From NCBI GenBank assembly GCA_029260755.1, contig JAJDCQ010000186.1, positions 1 to 64,000 on the forward strand: 64,000 nucleotides of DNA. Direction: 5' to 3'. Source of the stretch: Planctomycetota bacterium (GTDB lineage: Bacteria; Planctomycetota; J058; JAJDCQ01). Below the pieces are notes generated by a model. The model made no database searches. It was given only the letters and a program-made list of their open reading frames with translations, and was not told the DNA's origin. This document shows, piece after piece, positions 1 through 8,485 of the stretch (positions within the stretch are counted from its first letter, which is position 1; each line of letters opens with the position of its first letter). A program made the position numbers and the translations under genes.

Positions 1-206
1 TTCTTATGTTTTTATATCATTTCCAGTTTATTATTTATAAATCTTCTCCACCCCACCCCTGGGGGAGTAAGCCTTTGTGTTGATTGATTTTGGGCGTGGG
101 GGTCGCCCTGCCTGACGTTGACGGGCGTGGGTGATGTTGCCGTTGCGTCTCGGACCGGGCTTTGCGATCGGCGTTGGTAGGAACACTTGCGGCTCAGGAC
201 GATGCG
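1..206. other. AT-rich left edge and leader of the first kinase
   Basis: The first 50 bases are strikingly AT-rich in a window that is otherwise extremely GC-rich. They are followed by a C-run/G-run segment around 50-70 resembling half of the dispersed palindrome seen at 35245-35332. I see no gene here. The stretch probably holds the promoter of the kinase gene starting at 207, but I cannot name a specific -35/-10 pair with confidence. Confidence 0.3.
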
Positions 207-3200
207 ATGGACACCCCTCGCGGGGATTCGGGATCCGGCTCGGGCTCGGGCTCGGGCAGCAGCGGCAGCGGCCTCGTCCAGGTCGGTCCCTACCGGATCG
301 CCGGACCGATCGGCCGGGGCGCGATGGGCGCCGTCTTCCGGGCCGAGCACGAGGAGACCGGCGCCGAGGTCGCCCTGAAGTGCCTCCTCGATCCGGCCGA
401 CGAGGACTACGCCGCCCGGTTCCAGCGCGAGGCCGAGATCCTCGCGCGCATCGACGAGCACCCCGGGATCGTCCGCGTCCACGCCTCCGGCGTCCACGAG
501 GGCCGACCCTGGTACGCCATGGAGCTCGTCCAGGGAAGTCCGCTCTCGGACGTGATCGCGGAGAAGGGCGCGCTGCCGCATCGACGGGCCGCCGCCCTCA
601 TGATCGCGATCGCCCAGACGGTGCAGCACGCGCACCGCCACGGCGTGCTCCACCGCGACCTCAAGCCGAGCAACGTCCTCATCGAGCTCGCGACGGGCAA
701 GCCGCGCGTCCTCGACTTCGGCCTCGCCCGCGACCTCCGGAGTCACCGCCTCACCCGCACCGGCGACATCATTGGCACGCCCCGCTACATGGCGCCCGAG
801 CAGGTCGCGCCCGGCTCCGGCGCCGGGCAGCTCGAGGTCGGGCCGCGGACCGACGTCTACGGCCTCGGCGCGCTCCTCTACGCGTGCCTCACCGGTCGCG
901 ATCCGTTCGAGGGCAAGAGCGCGAGCGTGATCATGATCGACGTGGTGAGCCGCGACCCCGCGCCGCCCCGCAAGATCAACCCGCGGGTGCCGGTGACCCT
1001 CGAGGCGATCTGCCTCCGCGCGATGGAGAAGGTCCCCGGCCATCGCTACGACTCCGCCGACGCGCTCGCCCGCGACCTCAGCCGCTACCTGCGCGGCGAG
1101 GCGGTCTCGGCCAGCTCGACGATCACGTTCGGGCGGGTGATCCGGCGCTTCTCGCGGTCGCGCAAGCGCTCGGCGATCGCCGCGAGCGTCTTCATCGCCC
1201 TCGCCAGCTTCCTCGCCCTCGCGGTCACCTACGGGACGAGCTTCACGTCGGCGCCGCTCCCCGATCGGATCGCCGCCCTCGAGGCCGCCCTCGACGGGGG
1301 CGCCTCGGTCGGCGCCGAGGCGGCCGCCCTCGCCGGCGAGGCGGCGGACGCGCCCGGCCTCGCGCGGCGCTGCGAGCTGCTGGCCGTCGTCTCGACCCTC
1401 GTCGAGGCCGACGACGCGGCCGATGGGGCGAGCGAGGCGGCCGCGCGCCTGGCCGAGCTCGTCCGCCCCGGCGGCGGCCTCGACGGCGAGCGGCTCCGCC
1501 GCGCCGACGCCGCCCTCGCGCGCGCCGACCGCTTCGCGGCGCTCCTCCACCTCCACTACGGCGCGGCGCCGGTGAGCCAGCCGAGCCCGCGGGTCGCCCT
1601 CGCGGTCGCGACGCGGGTCGCCCGCCGCGAGGTCGGCTTCCCCTTCCCCGAGGACGACGACGCCGTCCGCGCCCTGCTCGAGGTGCCGGGGCTCGAGGAG
1701 GCCGATCGGGCGCGTCTCCTCGTCGCGCGCGGCGAGGCGGCGCTCCGGCAGGGCTGGTTCGAGCCTGCCCTGGCCGCGTTCCTCGAGGCGTTCCACGCGG
1801 TCGGCGAGCTCCCCGACGCGGGCGCCTGGCCCGAGCAGTTCCACGACTTCGCCCGCGACGCCTTCCTCGACACCCTCGAGACCGACGCGGCCCGCGCCGG
1901 ACGCCTCCTCGATCTCCTCGTCCGCACCGACGGCGATGTCCACGAGCTCGCCCCCGAGCTCGTCGCGGCGCAGCAGCGAGGGCTGGCCGAGGCGGCCGGG
2001 CGCCTCGTCCTCGGCGGTCCCGCGTCCGAGGCGGGGAGCGACGACGGCGAGCGCGTCCTCCTCGTCGCGTCGTTCCTCGAGCGCTTCGCGAGCAGCCCGC
2101 TCGGGCGCGAGTTCATGCGCGACTTCGGTGGGATCAGCATCGACTGGCTCGTCGCCCGAGGCGAGCGCGAGCAGCGGCGGCCCGCCGCGGTCCGGAACCC
2201 GGCCGTGCTCCTGACGATCGCCCGCCTGATCCACTACGTGCCCGGGCGGGGCAGCTCGCGGAGCCGGGGCGGCCTCGCCGCGCCGATCGTGGACGCGGCG
2301 GCGGAGACCGGCGTCCGCGCGCTCTGGTTCTTCGCGCAGGTCGCGTGGCTCGTCGAGTGGTCGACCCAGGACCGACGCGCGGCGCTCCCGTGGGCGGAGC
2401 GCGCCCTCGAGCTCGATCGCAGCCGTCCCGACGACCGACGCTGGCCGTTCGTGGCCGAGCGCCTCGCCGACATCGTCGCCGACCTCCAGACGAAACGCTG
2501 GGCCGGCGTCGACGACCCCGACCCGGCCGAGCTCCGCCGCGCGGCGGCCCTCGCCTGCGAGGCGTGGCGCGTTCAGCACGCGGTGGAGCCGCGCCTCGCC
2601 GCGATCCGCGAGGCCGGCGGCTCGGACCCGTGGCCGCTCGCCCGTCACTTCGACGCGGGACGCCAGGTCTACGAGGTGGCCGAGTCGCTCGTCGCGCTCG
2701 GCGCCGGCCGCTGCTGCGCCGCGGCCGGCGGCGCCAACGAGACCGCGCTCGACGCCCTGATCCGCGTCGGGCTCGAGGCGCGCCCCGGCAACGAGATGCG
2801 CGGGCTGCTCCTCCGCGTCCACGCCGACCACGAGCTCGTCCACGGGCGCGCCGAGTCGGCCCTCGCCGCGGCGACCGAGTCCGTGGCTCTCCAGCGGGCG
2901 CATCTCGCCGACCGCGAGGGCCCGCGCTGGTACGACTGGGAGAACCTCAACCTCGCCCTCGAGCGTCGCGGCGTGGCGCTGCGCGAGGCCGGACAGCTCG
3001 ACGAGGCGATCGCCCACTCCCGGAGCTGGGACGAGGAGCTCGAGGCCTACCCCGAGCGCCGGCGCGGCGACGTCTGGAACTTCTGGTCGTTCCGGGCGCG
3101 GGCGGCGGCGGGGCGCGCCCGGTGCCTCGAACGACGAGGCGAGCTCGAGGCGGCCGCCGCGGCCTACGACGAGGCGTGGAAGCTCTTCGGGCGGGCGCGC

Positions 3201-3323
3201 GAGGCGAACGCGGACGGCGACCAGCGGCAGCCCTACGCCGCCGACGCGGCCCGCCGAGCGGCGGAGCTCGCCCCGGTCCGCGACGCGCTTCGGCTCAAGA
3301 TCGCGGGAGCCGGCGCCGAGTAG
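207..3323 (+). CDS. Membrane-anchored Ser/Thr protein kinase (Hanks type) with long C-terminal sensor region
   Basis: Predicted 1038-aa kinase that phosphorylates Ser/Thr on unknown targets. After a Gly/Ser-rich linker (about residues 7-22) comes a complete kinase domain: glycine loop GRGAMGAVF, lysine in VALKC, catalytic HRDLKPSNVL, DFGLAR and the activation-segment end GTPRYMAPEQ. A single membrane helix (IAASVFIALASFLALAV) follows near residues 330-350. The remaining ~680 residues are helical, Ala/Leu/Glu-rich and TPR-like, and probably lie outside the cytoplasm as a sensor or scaffold. The ATG at 207 is chosen over an in-frame TTG at 162 because AGGA sits just upstream and the kinase fold needs nothing earlier. 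It is convergent with the next gene, with only 20 bp between them. The architecture is common in Planctomycetota; the substrate is unknown. Confidence 0.9.
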   Translation: MDTPRGDSGSGSGSGSGSSGSGLVQVGPYRIAGPIGRGAMGAVFRAEHEETGAEVALKCLLDPADEDYAARFQREAEILARIDEHPGIVRVHASGVHEGRPWYAMELVQGSPLSDVIAEKGALPHRRAAALMIAIAQTVQHAHRHGVLHRDLKPSNVLIELATGKPRVLDFGLARDLRSHRLTRTGDIIGTPRYMAPEQVAPGSGAGQLEVGPRTDVYGLGALLYACLTGRDPFEGKSASVIMIDVVSRDPAPPRKINPRVPVTLEAICLRAMEKVPGHRYDSADALARDLSRYLRGEAVSASSTITFGRVIRRFSRSRKRSAIAASVFIALASFLALAVTYGTSFTSAPLPDRIAALEAALDGGASVGAEAAALAGEAADAPGLARRCELLAVVSTLVEADDAADGASEAAARLAELVRPGGGLDGERLRRADAALARADRFAALLHLHYGAAPVSQPSPRVALAVATRVARREVGFPFPEDDDAVRALLEVPGLEEADRARLLVARGEAALRQGWFEPALAAFLEAFHAVGELPDAGAWPEQFHDFARDAFLDTLETDAARAGRLLDLLVRTDGDVHELAPELVAAQQRGLAEAAGRLVLGGPASEAGSDDGERVLLVASFLERFASSPLGREFMRDFGGISIDWLVARGEREQRRPAAVRNPAVLLTIARLIHYVPGRGSSRSRGGLAAPIVDAAAETGVRALWFFAQVAWLVEWSTQDRRAALPWAERALELDRSRPDDRRWPFVAERLADIVADLQTKRWAGVDDPDPAELRRAAALACEAWRVQHAVEPRLAAIREAGGSDPWPLARHFDAGRQVYEVAESLVALGAGRCCAAAGGANETALDALIRVGLEARPGNEMRGLLLRVHADHELVHGRAESALAAATESVALQRAHLADREGPRWYDWENLNLALERRGVALREAGQLDEAIAHSRSWDEELEAYPERRRGDVWNFWSFRARAAAGRARCLERRGELEAAAAAYDEAWKLFGRAREANADGDQRQPYAADAARRAAELAPVRDALRLKIAGAGAE

Positions 3324-3343
3324 CGGCTCCGGCGGGTCTCAGG

Positions 3344-5011
3344 TCAGGGGACCTGGCTCCACGCCCGCCGGTAGTCCTCGAACGTGTCGATCTCGAGCCA
3401 GCCCTTGTAGACCGGGACGCAGGCGACATCGACGCCGCGGGCGACGAGCGCGCCGAGGAGATGGGTGAGCTTCGCCTCGTCGGTCGACGCGGCCGGGGCG
3501 AGGCCCGGATCGTCGCCCTTGCCCTCGCGGGCGAGGGCGTCCTTCCAGACCTCGCGGACGCGCGCGCCGCCGGCCTCGGAGAGCACCATCAGGCCGATCC
3601 ACTCGCCGTGCGCGTTCTCGGGCGCCACGTCGGGGCCGATCGCGGCCAGTCGATGCGCGCCCTCTCCGCCCGAGATGTAGCGGGTGCCCGGCGGCGGCGG
3701 CGCGTCGCGGAAGGTGACGAGGTCGGCGGGGCCGCCGTGCGGCCGCTCGTGGAAGGCGCGGTCGACCGCGATCACGACGTCGGCGTCGTGGACGAGGAGC
3801 TTCTCGAGGATGGAGCGATCGAAGAGGACGTCGCCGTAGAGGACGACGCTCCGGCCGCGCAGCTCCTGCTCGGCCGCGAACAGGCTGACCGCCTCGTCGG
3901 TGCTCTCCCAGGCATCGTTCTGGTAGGAGCGGATGTTCGGCAGGTCGATCGCGTCGCCGCGATAGCCGCGGACGACGGCGATGTCCTTCACGCCCGAGTC
4001 GTTGAGCACCTCGACCTGGCGGGCCAGGATGGTCCGGCCCTTCACGTCGAGCATCGCCTTCGGCCGGTCGGCGGTCAGCTCGGCGAGCGAGGCGTGGCTC
4101 GCCCCGGCGGCGAGGCAGATCGCGGTGACCGGCGGGGCGCCGGCCGGCAGGAACGCCTTCTCCTGCTCCTTGAGGCCGGGGACGCCGACGAGATCGTAGA
4201 TCGTGTCGAGCGGGACGATCTGTCCGTCGATGCAGCGGGCCTGGCGCTTCTCGACGATCTCACCGAGGACGCGCTGGGCGGCGCCGACCATCGCGCGCAG
4301 CCCCTGGTTCGCGTAGATCACGATCTTGAAGCCGGCCGCGCCGAGGGCGTCGACGGTCACGTCGGGGTACTTGGTCGGAACGGCGACGAGCGGCACGTCG
4401 CGGTCCCACGCCTCGGCGAACGAGAGCACCTCGTCGGCCGTCGGCGCCTTGCTGTGGATCAGGATCAGGTCGGCGCCCGCGTCGGCATACGCCCGGGTGC
4501 GCTTGAGCGCCTCGGCCATCCCCCAGCCGGCGATCAGCGCTTCTGTCCGGGCGACGACGACGAAGTCCGGGTCGGACTGCGCCTTCTTGGCGGCGCGCAC
4601 CTTGCCGGCATGCTCCTCGACCTCGGCGAGCTCGCGCTTCACCCCGGCGTAGAACGAGCACCGCTTCGGGAAGATGTTGTCCTCGATGCAGATCCCCGCG
4701 ATGCCGGCCCGCTCGAAGTCCTCGACCGTCCGCATGACGTTGACCGCGTTGCCGTAGCCGTTGTCGCAGTCGGCGATCGCCGGGATCTCCACCGCGCGCG
4801 TGATGCTCGTCGCCGCGTCGAGCATGTCGGTCATCGTCAGGACATTGGCATCGGGAACGCCATGGCTGGCGCTCACCTCGAAGCCGCTCACCCACACCGC
4901 GCCGAAGCCCGCCCGCTCGACGAGGCGCGCGGAGAGCCCGTTGTGAGCGCCGCCGGTGATGATCGGAGCATCGCCCGCGAGGGCCTGCCGGAGTCGGGTG
5001 GTCGCCTTCAT
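3344..5011 (-). CDS. PEP mutase/isocitrate lyase-family enzyme fused to a nucleotidyltransferase
   Basis: 555-aa fusion. Residues 1 to ~290 match the PEP mutase branch of the isocitrate lyase superfamily (TIM barrel, metal-binding ADCDNGYG at 80-87). Residues ~298-555 form a nucleotidyltransferase domain of the LicC/PntC type (LAAG start, PKAML, VVLYGDVLFD). Such fusions are known to make phosphonopyruvate and to CMP-activate a phosphonate such as 2-aminoethylphosphonate for attachment to lipids or glycans. Two things are odd. The diagnostic PEP mutase motif EDK-x5-NS reads EDN-IFPKR-CS (residues 110-119), with Cys where PEP mutases have Asn, as in C-C lyases of the superfamily. The NTP-binding loop lacks the usual GxGxR. 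No phosphonopyruvate decarboxylase or aminotransferase is nearby. The start is supported by GGGAG upstream. Fold is confident; exact reaction is not. Confidence 0.8.
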   Translation of the reverse strand: MKATTRLRQALAGDAPIITGGAHNGLSARLVERAGFGAVWVSGFEVSASHGVPDANVLTMTDMLDAATSITRAVEIPAIADCDNGYGNAVNVMRTVEDFERAGIAGICIEDNIFPKRCSFYAGVKRELAEVEEHAGKVRAAKKAQSDPDFVVVARTEALIAGWGMAEALKRTRAYADAGADLILIHSKAPTADEVLSFAEAWDRDVPLVAVPTKYPDVTVDALGAAGFKIVIYANQGLRAMVGAAQRVLGEIVEKRQARCIDGQIVPLDTIYDLVGVPGLKEQEKAFLPAGAPPVTAICLAAGASHASLAELTADRPKAMLDVKGRTILARQVEVLNDSGVKDIAVVRGYRGDAIDLPNIRSYQNDAWESTDEAVSLFAAEQELRGRSVVLYGDVLFDRSILEKLLVHDADVVIAVDRAFHERPHGGPADLVTFRDAPPPPGTRYISGGEGAHRLAAIGPDVAPENAHGEWIGLMVLSEAGGARVREVWKDALAREGKGDDPGLAPAASTDEAKLTHLLGALVARGVDVACVPVYKGWLEIDTFEDYRRAWSQVP

Positions 5012-5200
5012 GCCATGTCTCCCAAGCCAGAGAAGCCGCGCATTCTAGCGAGATGCCGCGACGCGTCGAGGAGAAACGCTCAGGTCGGGCTCGATGGACA
5101 GCTACCCGGTCCGGGAGAGCTCGAGATCGCTCGTTGCAGGAACACGCGCGTCGGCAATGGGCTCGGAGCCTGCAGCTAGCTCGCACTCCAGCCAATCCAA

Positions 5201-5268
5201 CAATCCGCGGTTCCACTCGCTTCCGCCCGAGAGAACGAAACCGCGGATTTCGCGGATTGCGCGGATTG
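5201..5268. repeat. Dispersed palindromic repeat, copy A
   Basis: A left arm (AATCCGCGGTTCC, ~5202-5214) is inverted against a right arm (~5237-5268) made of GCGGATT units spaced about 9-10 bp apart. The same unit architecture recurs at 27288-27372, where both arms are longer and nearly perfect. It lies in the 384-bp gene-free stretch 5012-5395, in which I see no other feature. It looks like a REP-type mobile palindrome; function is inferred only from its structure and recurrence. Confidence 0.65.
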
Positions 5269-5395
5269 TCTCCGGTGAGCGCCGAGTCGCCGCGCTGGGC
5301 GAGGCTTCGCCCTTTGACCCCTCGCGAGTCCGTCGCGAGCGAACTGAGACCCGAACCCTCCGGTGACCTCCAGAGGACGGGACGGGCAGTTAGTG

Positions 5396-5905
5396 TTAGT
5401 GCTCGTCGGCCCCGCAGGCCGTGGGAAACTCTGTCGGGTGATCGAGGATGTAGCGCGCCAGGAGCGTGTAGTTCTCGTCGCGACTTCTGAAGAGGCGGGC
5501 ATTCAGCGACTCGATGGGGTTCGTGTCTCCATGCGTCTTCCGCAGCGTCTCGAGCGTAGCGAGTCGTGCGTCACGATCAAGGTGTGGATTCGGAAACGCG
5601 AACTCTGAGAGAACTGCCTCTAGGATCTCGGCAGCTTCGTTTGCACCCACCGCTCGGCATGCTCGGACAAAGAAGCTGTAGTCCATGCGCTGCACGAAGT
5701 CCCGCTCGAAGAAGTAATGGAAGCCTCCGTTTCCCGTGATTCCGAGAAGTTGGCACATCGCCCACACTGCCGTCTTGGTATCTAGCTTCGGGGACAAGCC
5801 CGGGCTGGCCAGCTCTTCATCAGCCTGGATGACGATCTCGATCGCCTCGTCGAAGGTCAACTGCTTCTCCGGGCCGCCGCGGGGCGCTGGCGCATTGCGA
5901 CTCAT
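5396..5905 (-). CDS. DMP19/DUF4375-family protein
   Basis: Predicted 169-aa soluble protein. The block WAMCQLLGITGNGGFHYFFE (about residues 49-68) is the signature region of the DUF4375 family, which includes the Neisseria DNA-mimic protein DMP19; most members have no known function. The ATG at 5905 is preferred over one 57 bases upstream because AGGGA lies at a good distance. The coding sequence is clearly lower in GC and less codon-biased than its neighbours. It sits between a dispersed palindrome and the HNH/inverted-arm element, so recent acquisition is likely. Whether it mimics DNA here cannot be told from sequence. Confidence 0.75.
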   Translation of the reverse strand: MSRNAPAPRGGPEKQLTFDEAIEIVIQADEELASPGLSPKLDTKTAVWAMCQLLGITGNGGFHYFFERDFVQRMDYSFFVRACRAVGANEAAEILEAVLSEFAFPNPHLDRDARLATLETLRKTHGDTNPIESLNARLFRSRDENYTLLARYILDHPTEFPTACGADEH

Positions 5906-6092
5906 CGTCTTGATTCCCTTCGGATCGGCGACACTACACCCAACGCGTCCCATGGGAGCCACGAATCTGACCCCTGGTGCCTAGTTCCCGTCCGGGAATG
6001 CGAAACATCAACGGCGCCGCCGGTGATGCTCGCCCCTTCTCGCACGACGGGCGAAGAGAAGTGGGAACGCTGTCCCCTGCGAACGCCACCGA

Positions 6093-6255
6093 CGTTCGCC
6101 GCTCCCCTCCGGGCGGACGTCGCAGGTCAAGGAGGGCGGGGAGGACCTCGACTGCCGAGGCATCTCCGAGACTCGGCGCCCGCGGCCCGGTCCGGCCGCC
6201 CGGAGTGCAAGAGTGAAATACAAGCCTCCCTCGTCGGCAGGCCGTCCGGTCGCCC
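6093..6255 (+). repeat. Left arm of a long inverted repeat flanking an HNH-like frame
   Basis: Read on the plus strand this segment aligns along its whole length with the minus strand of 6671-6828. Shared blocks include GCTCCCCTCC, CGCAGGTCAA, GAGGGCGGGGAGGACC, CTCGGCGCCCGC, CCCGGTCCGGC and CGGAGTGCAAGAG, with a few short indels. By eye identity is about 75-80%. About 415 bp lie between the arms. Outward of ~6090 the similarity stops. No target-site duplication is obvious. Confidence 0.75.
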
Positions 6256-6413
6256 GGTTCGTTCGGTCGCCTCGCCCGCCTCGTCACGGCGAGCGCGCCG
6301 TCCGAGTCTGCGAGCGCGCGGCGGTCGAGCGCCCGGTGGCCCGGGCGAGCCTCGGTCGTCCGATCCGGCTCACCCACGCGCTGGACGGCGCCCCGGATCG
6401 TCGGTCGGTCCGG

Positions 6414-6690
6414 TCCCGCGAAGACGCGCCAGCGAATGGGGCGCTCGATTTCGAGGGTGCCGTCCTCGTTCCGACCGTGGACGCGGATGAGGCCGGCGGT
6501 CTTGAGTCGGTGGCAGGCCACGCACCCCACGCAGCAGTTGTCGGGATCCCACTTGCGCGCCGGGTTGCGGCTTCGGGGCACGATGTGGTCGACCTGCAGA
6601 TCGGTCCGGCGGTCGCACTCCATCTCACACTGGTAGTCGGCCTCCTCGAGCTTCTGCCGACGGAAGCTTCGGCGACCGGTCGGCCTGCCG
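6414..6690 (-). pseudogene. HNH endonuclease-like domain without a clear start
   Basis: The minus-strand frame encodes a compact HNH nuclease core: a Cys pair (CEMEC), the catalytic His in LQVDHIVPRS, DPDNCCVGCVACHRLK with further metal-binding Cys residues and the final His, then a short basic tail. HNH domains cut DNA using one metal ion. The frame stays open in both directions, down to a stop at 5934 and through the right arm. However, I find no ATG, GTG or TTG in frame upstream except the ATG inside CEMEC. Either the gene is a decayed remnant, it is frameshifted, or it is translated unusually. The core sits between the two inverted arms, and its N-terminal end runs into the right arm. Confidence 0.6.
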
Positions 6691-6828
6691 TCGAGGAGGG
6701 CTCGTCCTCTTGCACTCCGGGAGCCGGACCGGGCTGCGGGCGCCGAGCCTCGGGGGGATCCATTCGCAGACGCGGTCCTCCCCGCCCTCTTTGACCTGCG
6801 ATGTTCGCCTGGAGGGGAGCCTCGAACG
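6671..6828 (-). repeat. Right arm of the inverted repeat flanking the HNH-like frame
   Basis: Mirror copy of 6093-6255 on the opposite strand. Its inner end overlaps the first residues of the HNH-like open frame. Its outer end stops near 6830, about 110 bp before the stop codon of the oxygenase gene at 6941-7510. With the left arm it could form a very long stem, or act as terminal inverted repeats of a small mobile element. Confidence 0.75.
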
Positions 6829-6940
6829 GCAAGGATGACTGCAGGAGGGGAGGCGGGGGGAGGCGCGACGCGATCACGGCGGAGAGTGTGAGCGCGTCTC
6901 TCGCATGGCTGGTCCGTTGCTCGGTTCCGGAGGGGTGATG

Positions 6941-7510
6941 CTACGCCGCGGGCGGTCGGTACATCACGTCGGTGCGCAGCGCGTACTTCCGCCCGGCCGT
7001 CACCGGCGCGCCGCGGTGGAGGATCGGGTGGACGAACAGGAGCGCCGTCCCGCGGGTCGGGATGACCGCTCCGGCGTCGGCGAACTCGGTCGCGCCGCCC
7101 TCGAACCCCTCGCTCAGGTAGATCATGAACGTGAGGAAGCTGCGCTCGCCGCTGCCGCGGGCGAAGTGGCCGTCGTAGTGCCAGTCGAACGCCTGCCCCG
7201 GGTCGTAGCGGTAGAGCCGGAAGCGCTCGTTGCAGCCGACGGGCGTCCAGCCTTCGCGCTCGGCGTCGGTCGCCGGGAGCCATGGCCGGATCCTCTCGAA
7301 GAGGGTCGCCGCGTGGCCGGGGTCCTCGATCATCGCCCGGGCGTTGTTGCGGACGTTCGGGTTCAGCAGCGGGCCCGCGACGGTGGTGATCGGCGCGGTG
7401 CTCCAGCCGGTCGCGTCTCCCTCGGCGACCCACGCCGCGCACTCGGCGTCGGTGAGGAAGCCAGACACGGTGCAGACGTCGTCGGTGATCTGGCGGTACT
7501 CGGTCGTCAT
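6941..7510 (-). CDS. 2-oxoglutarate/Fe(II)-dependent dioxygenase, prolyl 4-hydroxylase-like
   Basis: 189-aa cytosolic oxygenase expected to couple 2-oxoglutarate decarboxylation to hydroxylation of a protein or small molecule. The double-stranded beta-helix signature is intact: iron ligands H111-x-D113 (WHYDGHF) and H165 (HRGAPV), with K175/R179 placed to bind the 2-oxoglutarate carboxylate (GRKYALRTD). FLTFMIYLSEGFEGGATEF is the typical central strand pair of the prolyl 4-hydroxylase alpha subunit/2OG-FeII_Oxy_3 type. It lies downstream of, and probably separately transcribed from, the Spy-like gene at 7603-8340, because a strong hairpin separates them. The substrate is unknown. Confidence 0.85.
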   Translation of the reverse strand: MTTEYRQITDDVCTVSGFLTDAECAAWVAEGDATGWSTAPITTVAGPLLNPNVRNNARAMIEDPGHAATLFERIRPWLPATDAEREGWTPVGCNERFRLYRYDPGQAFDWHYDGHFARGSGERSFLTFMIYLSEGFEGGATEFADAGAVIPTRGTALLFVHPILHRGAPVTAGRKYALRTDVMYRPPAA

Positions 7511-7544
7511 CGTCGTCGCGCTCCCGTTCGTGCCCGGAAACGAA

Positions 7545-7574
7545 GACGTCCCCGGGTCTACTCCCGGGGACGTC
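7545..7574 (-). terminator. Perfect 12-bp hairpin after the Spy-like gene
   Basis: GACGTCCCCGGG and its exact complement enclose a 6-nt loop. On the minus strand the stem follows the stop codon of the gene at 7603 and is trailed by a short T-rich stretch (TTCGTTT). It probably ends transcription of that gene before the oxygenase gene. Confidence 0.7.
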
Positions 7575-7602
7575 GCGACGGCGGCCTGCGTTTCGCGAAA
7601 GG

Positions 7603-8340
7603 TCAGGGGAGGACGCCCATGGACACCAGGGTCGCCTCCTGCTCGAGCGTCAGGACCGACCGGAGCTCCTCGCGCGTCGCCTCGAGCCTGGCATCGGCGG
7701 CCTCGCGGGTCGCGCGGAACTGCGCGAGGAGCGCGGCCGCGTCGCCGCCCCCCTTCAGCGCCTCCTTGAACGCCTCGCGGGCCGGGCCCATCTCGGCCTT
7801 CCTCGCCTCCTGGGCGTCGAGCACCTGCTCGACGAACGGGACGATCACCGCTTGCTCGTCCTCGCTGAGGATGAGGGCGTCCTGGATCCGCTCGACGCGC
7901 TGACGCTTCTTCTCGGCCGCGTCGGGCGCCGCGCGTCCTTCGCGGCTCTCACGCTCGCCGCGCTGACGCTCGCCGCGCTGTCCGCGCTGGCGCTTCCCGC
8001 GGAGCTCCTCGAGCTTCTTCCGCTGCTCGTCGGTCAGGAGCGCGTCGACCGCCTTCTTGTTCGCCTCGCGGAGCTGCTTGGCTCGCCGCTTGATCTCGTT
8101 GTTGTCGAGCCCTTCGGACCGGAGCGTCTCGATCTCGGCGCGCAGCTCCGCCCGCAGGCTCTTCTGGGCGGCCTTGATCTCCTCGAGCTGCTCCGCCGAG
8201 AGACCGAGCGCTTCCGCGACGCGGTCGGCCCTCCGGGTACGCCGTTCTTCGCCGTCGTCCGGGGACTCCTGGGCGATGGCGACGCCGGGAAGGGCGAGGG
8301 CGATGACGACGGACAGAAGGAGTGGAGCGCGACGGGTCAT
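7603..8340 (-). CDS. Secreted Spy/CpxP-like (LTxxQ) protein
   Basis: 245-aa protein with a clear signal peptide (LLLSVVIALALPGVAIAQ, cleavage after AQ) and an all-helical, highly charged mature part. Two LTDEQ/LTLEQ-type motifs match the LTxxQ family of periplasmic chaperone/stress proteins such as Spy and CpxP. It ends LTLEQEATLVSMGVLP, closely matching the C-terminus of the protein at 25510-26292, so the two are paralogues despite little similarity in the middle. A basic low-complexity run (RQRGQRGERQRGERE) lies near residue 120. AGGAGAG precedes the ATG. Role inferred: envelope chaperone or metal/stress response; no regulator is adjacent. Confidence 0.75.
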   Translation of the reverse strand: MTRRAPLLLSVVIALALPGVAIAQESPDDGEERRTRRADRVAEALGLSAEQLEEIKAAQKSLRAELRAEIETLRSEGLDNNEIKRRAKQLREANKKAVDALLTDEQRKKLEELRGKRQRGQRGERQRGERESREGRAAPDAAEKKRQRVERIQDALILSEDEQAVIVPFVEQVLDAQEARKAEMGPAREAFKEALKGGGDAAALLAQFRATREAADARLEATREELRSVLTLEQEATLVSMGVLP

Positions 8341-8485
8341 GGGTGGTCTCTCCTGATGATGGTCAGCGTTCGCCTCGATGAACGCATGGGGGGGGTGCGG
8401 GGTGTCGATACTATTTTCACCTCGGCGTCAGGCGCTTGTCCCGGCGTGGGTTAGGCTGATACCCTGGCCCTCGCGAGACCCGCCC

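Noticed and set aside
12..3017. A 1001-codon open frame antisense to the first kinase
   Set aside because: Composition is Arg/Gly/Ala-rich with no domain, and the plus strand has a complete kinase; the high GC produces such frames opposite most genes here.
6023..6794. Plus-strand frames across the inverted arms and HNH core
   Set aside because: Arg/Pro/Ser-rich with no motif; the only recognisable protein signature in the region is the HNH core on the minus strand.
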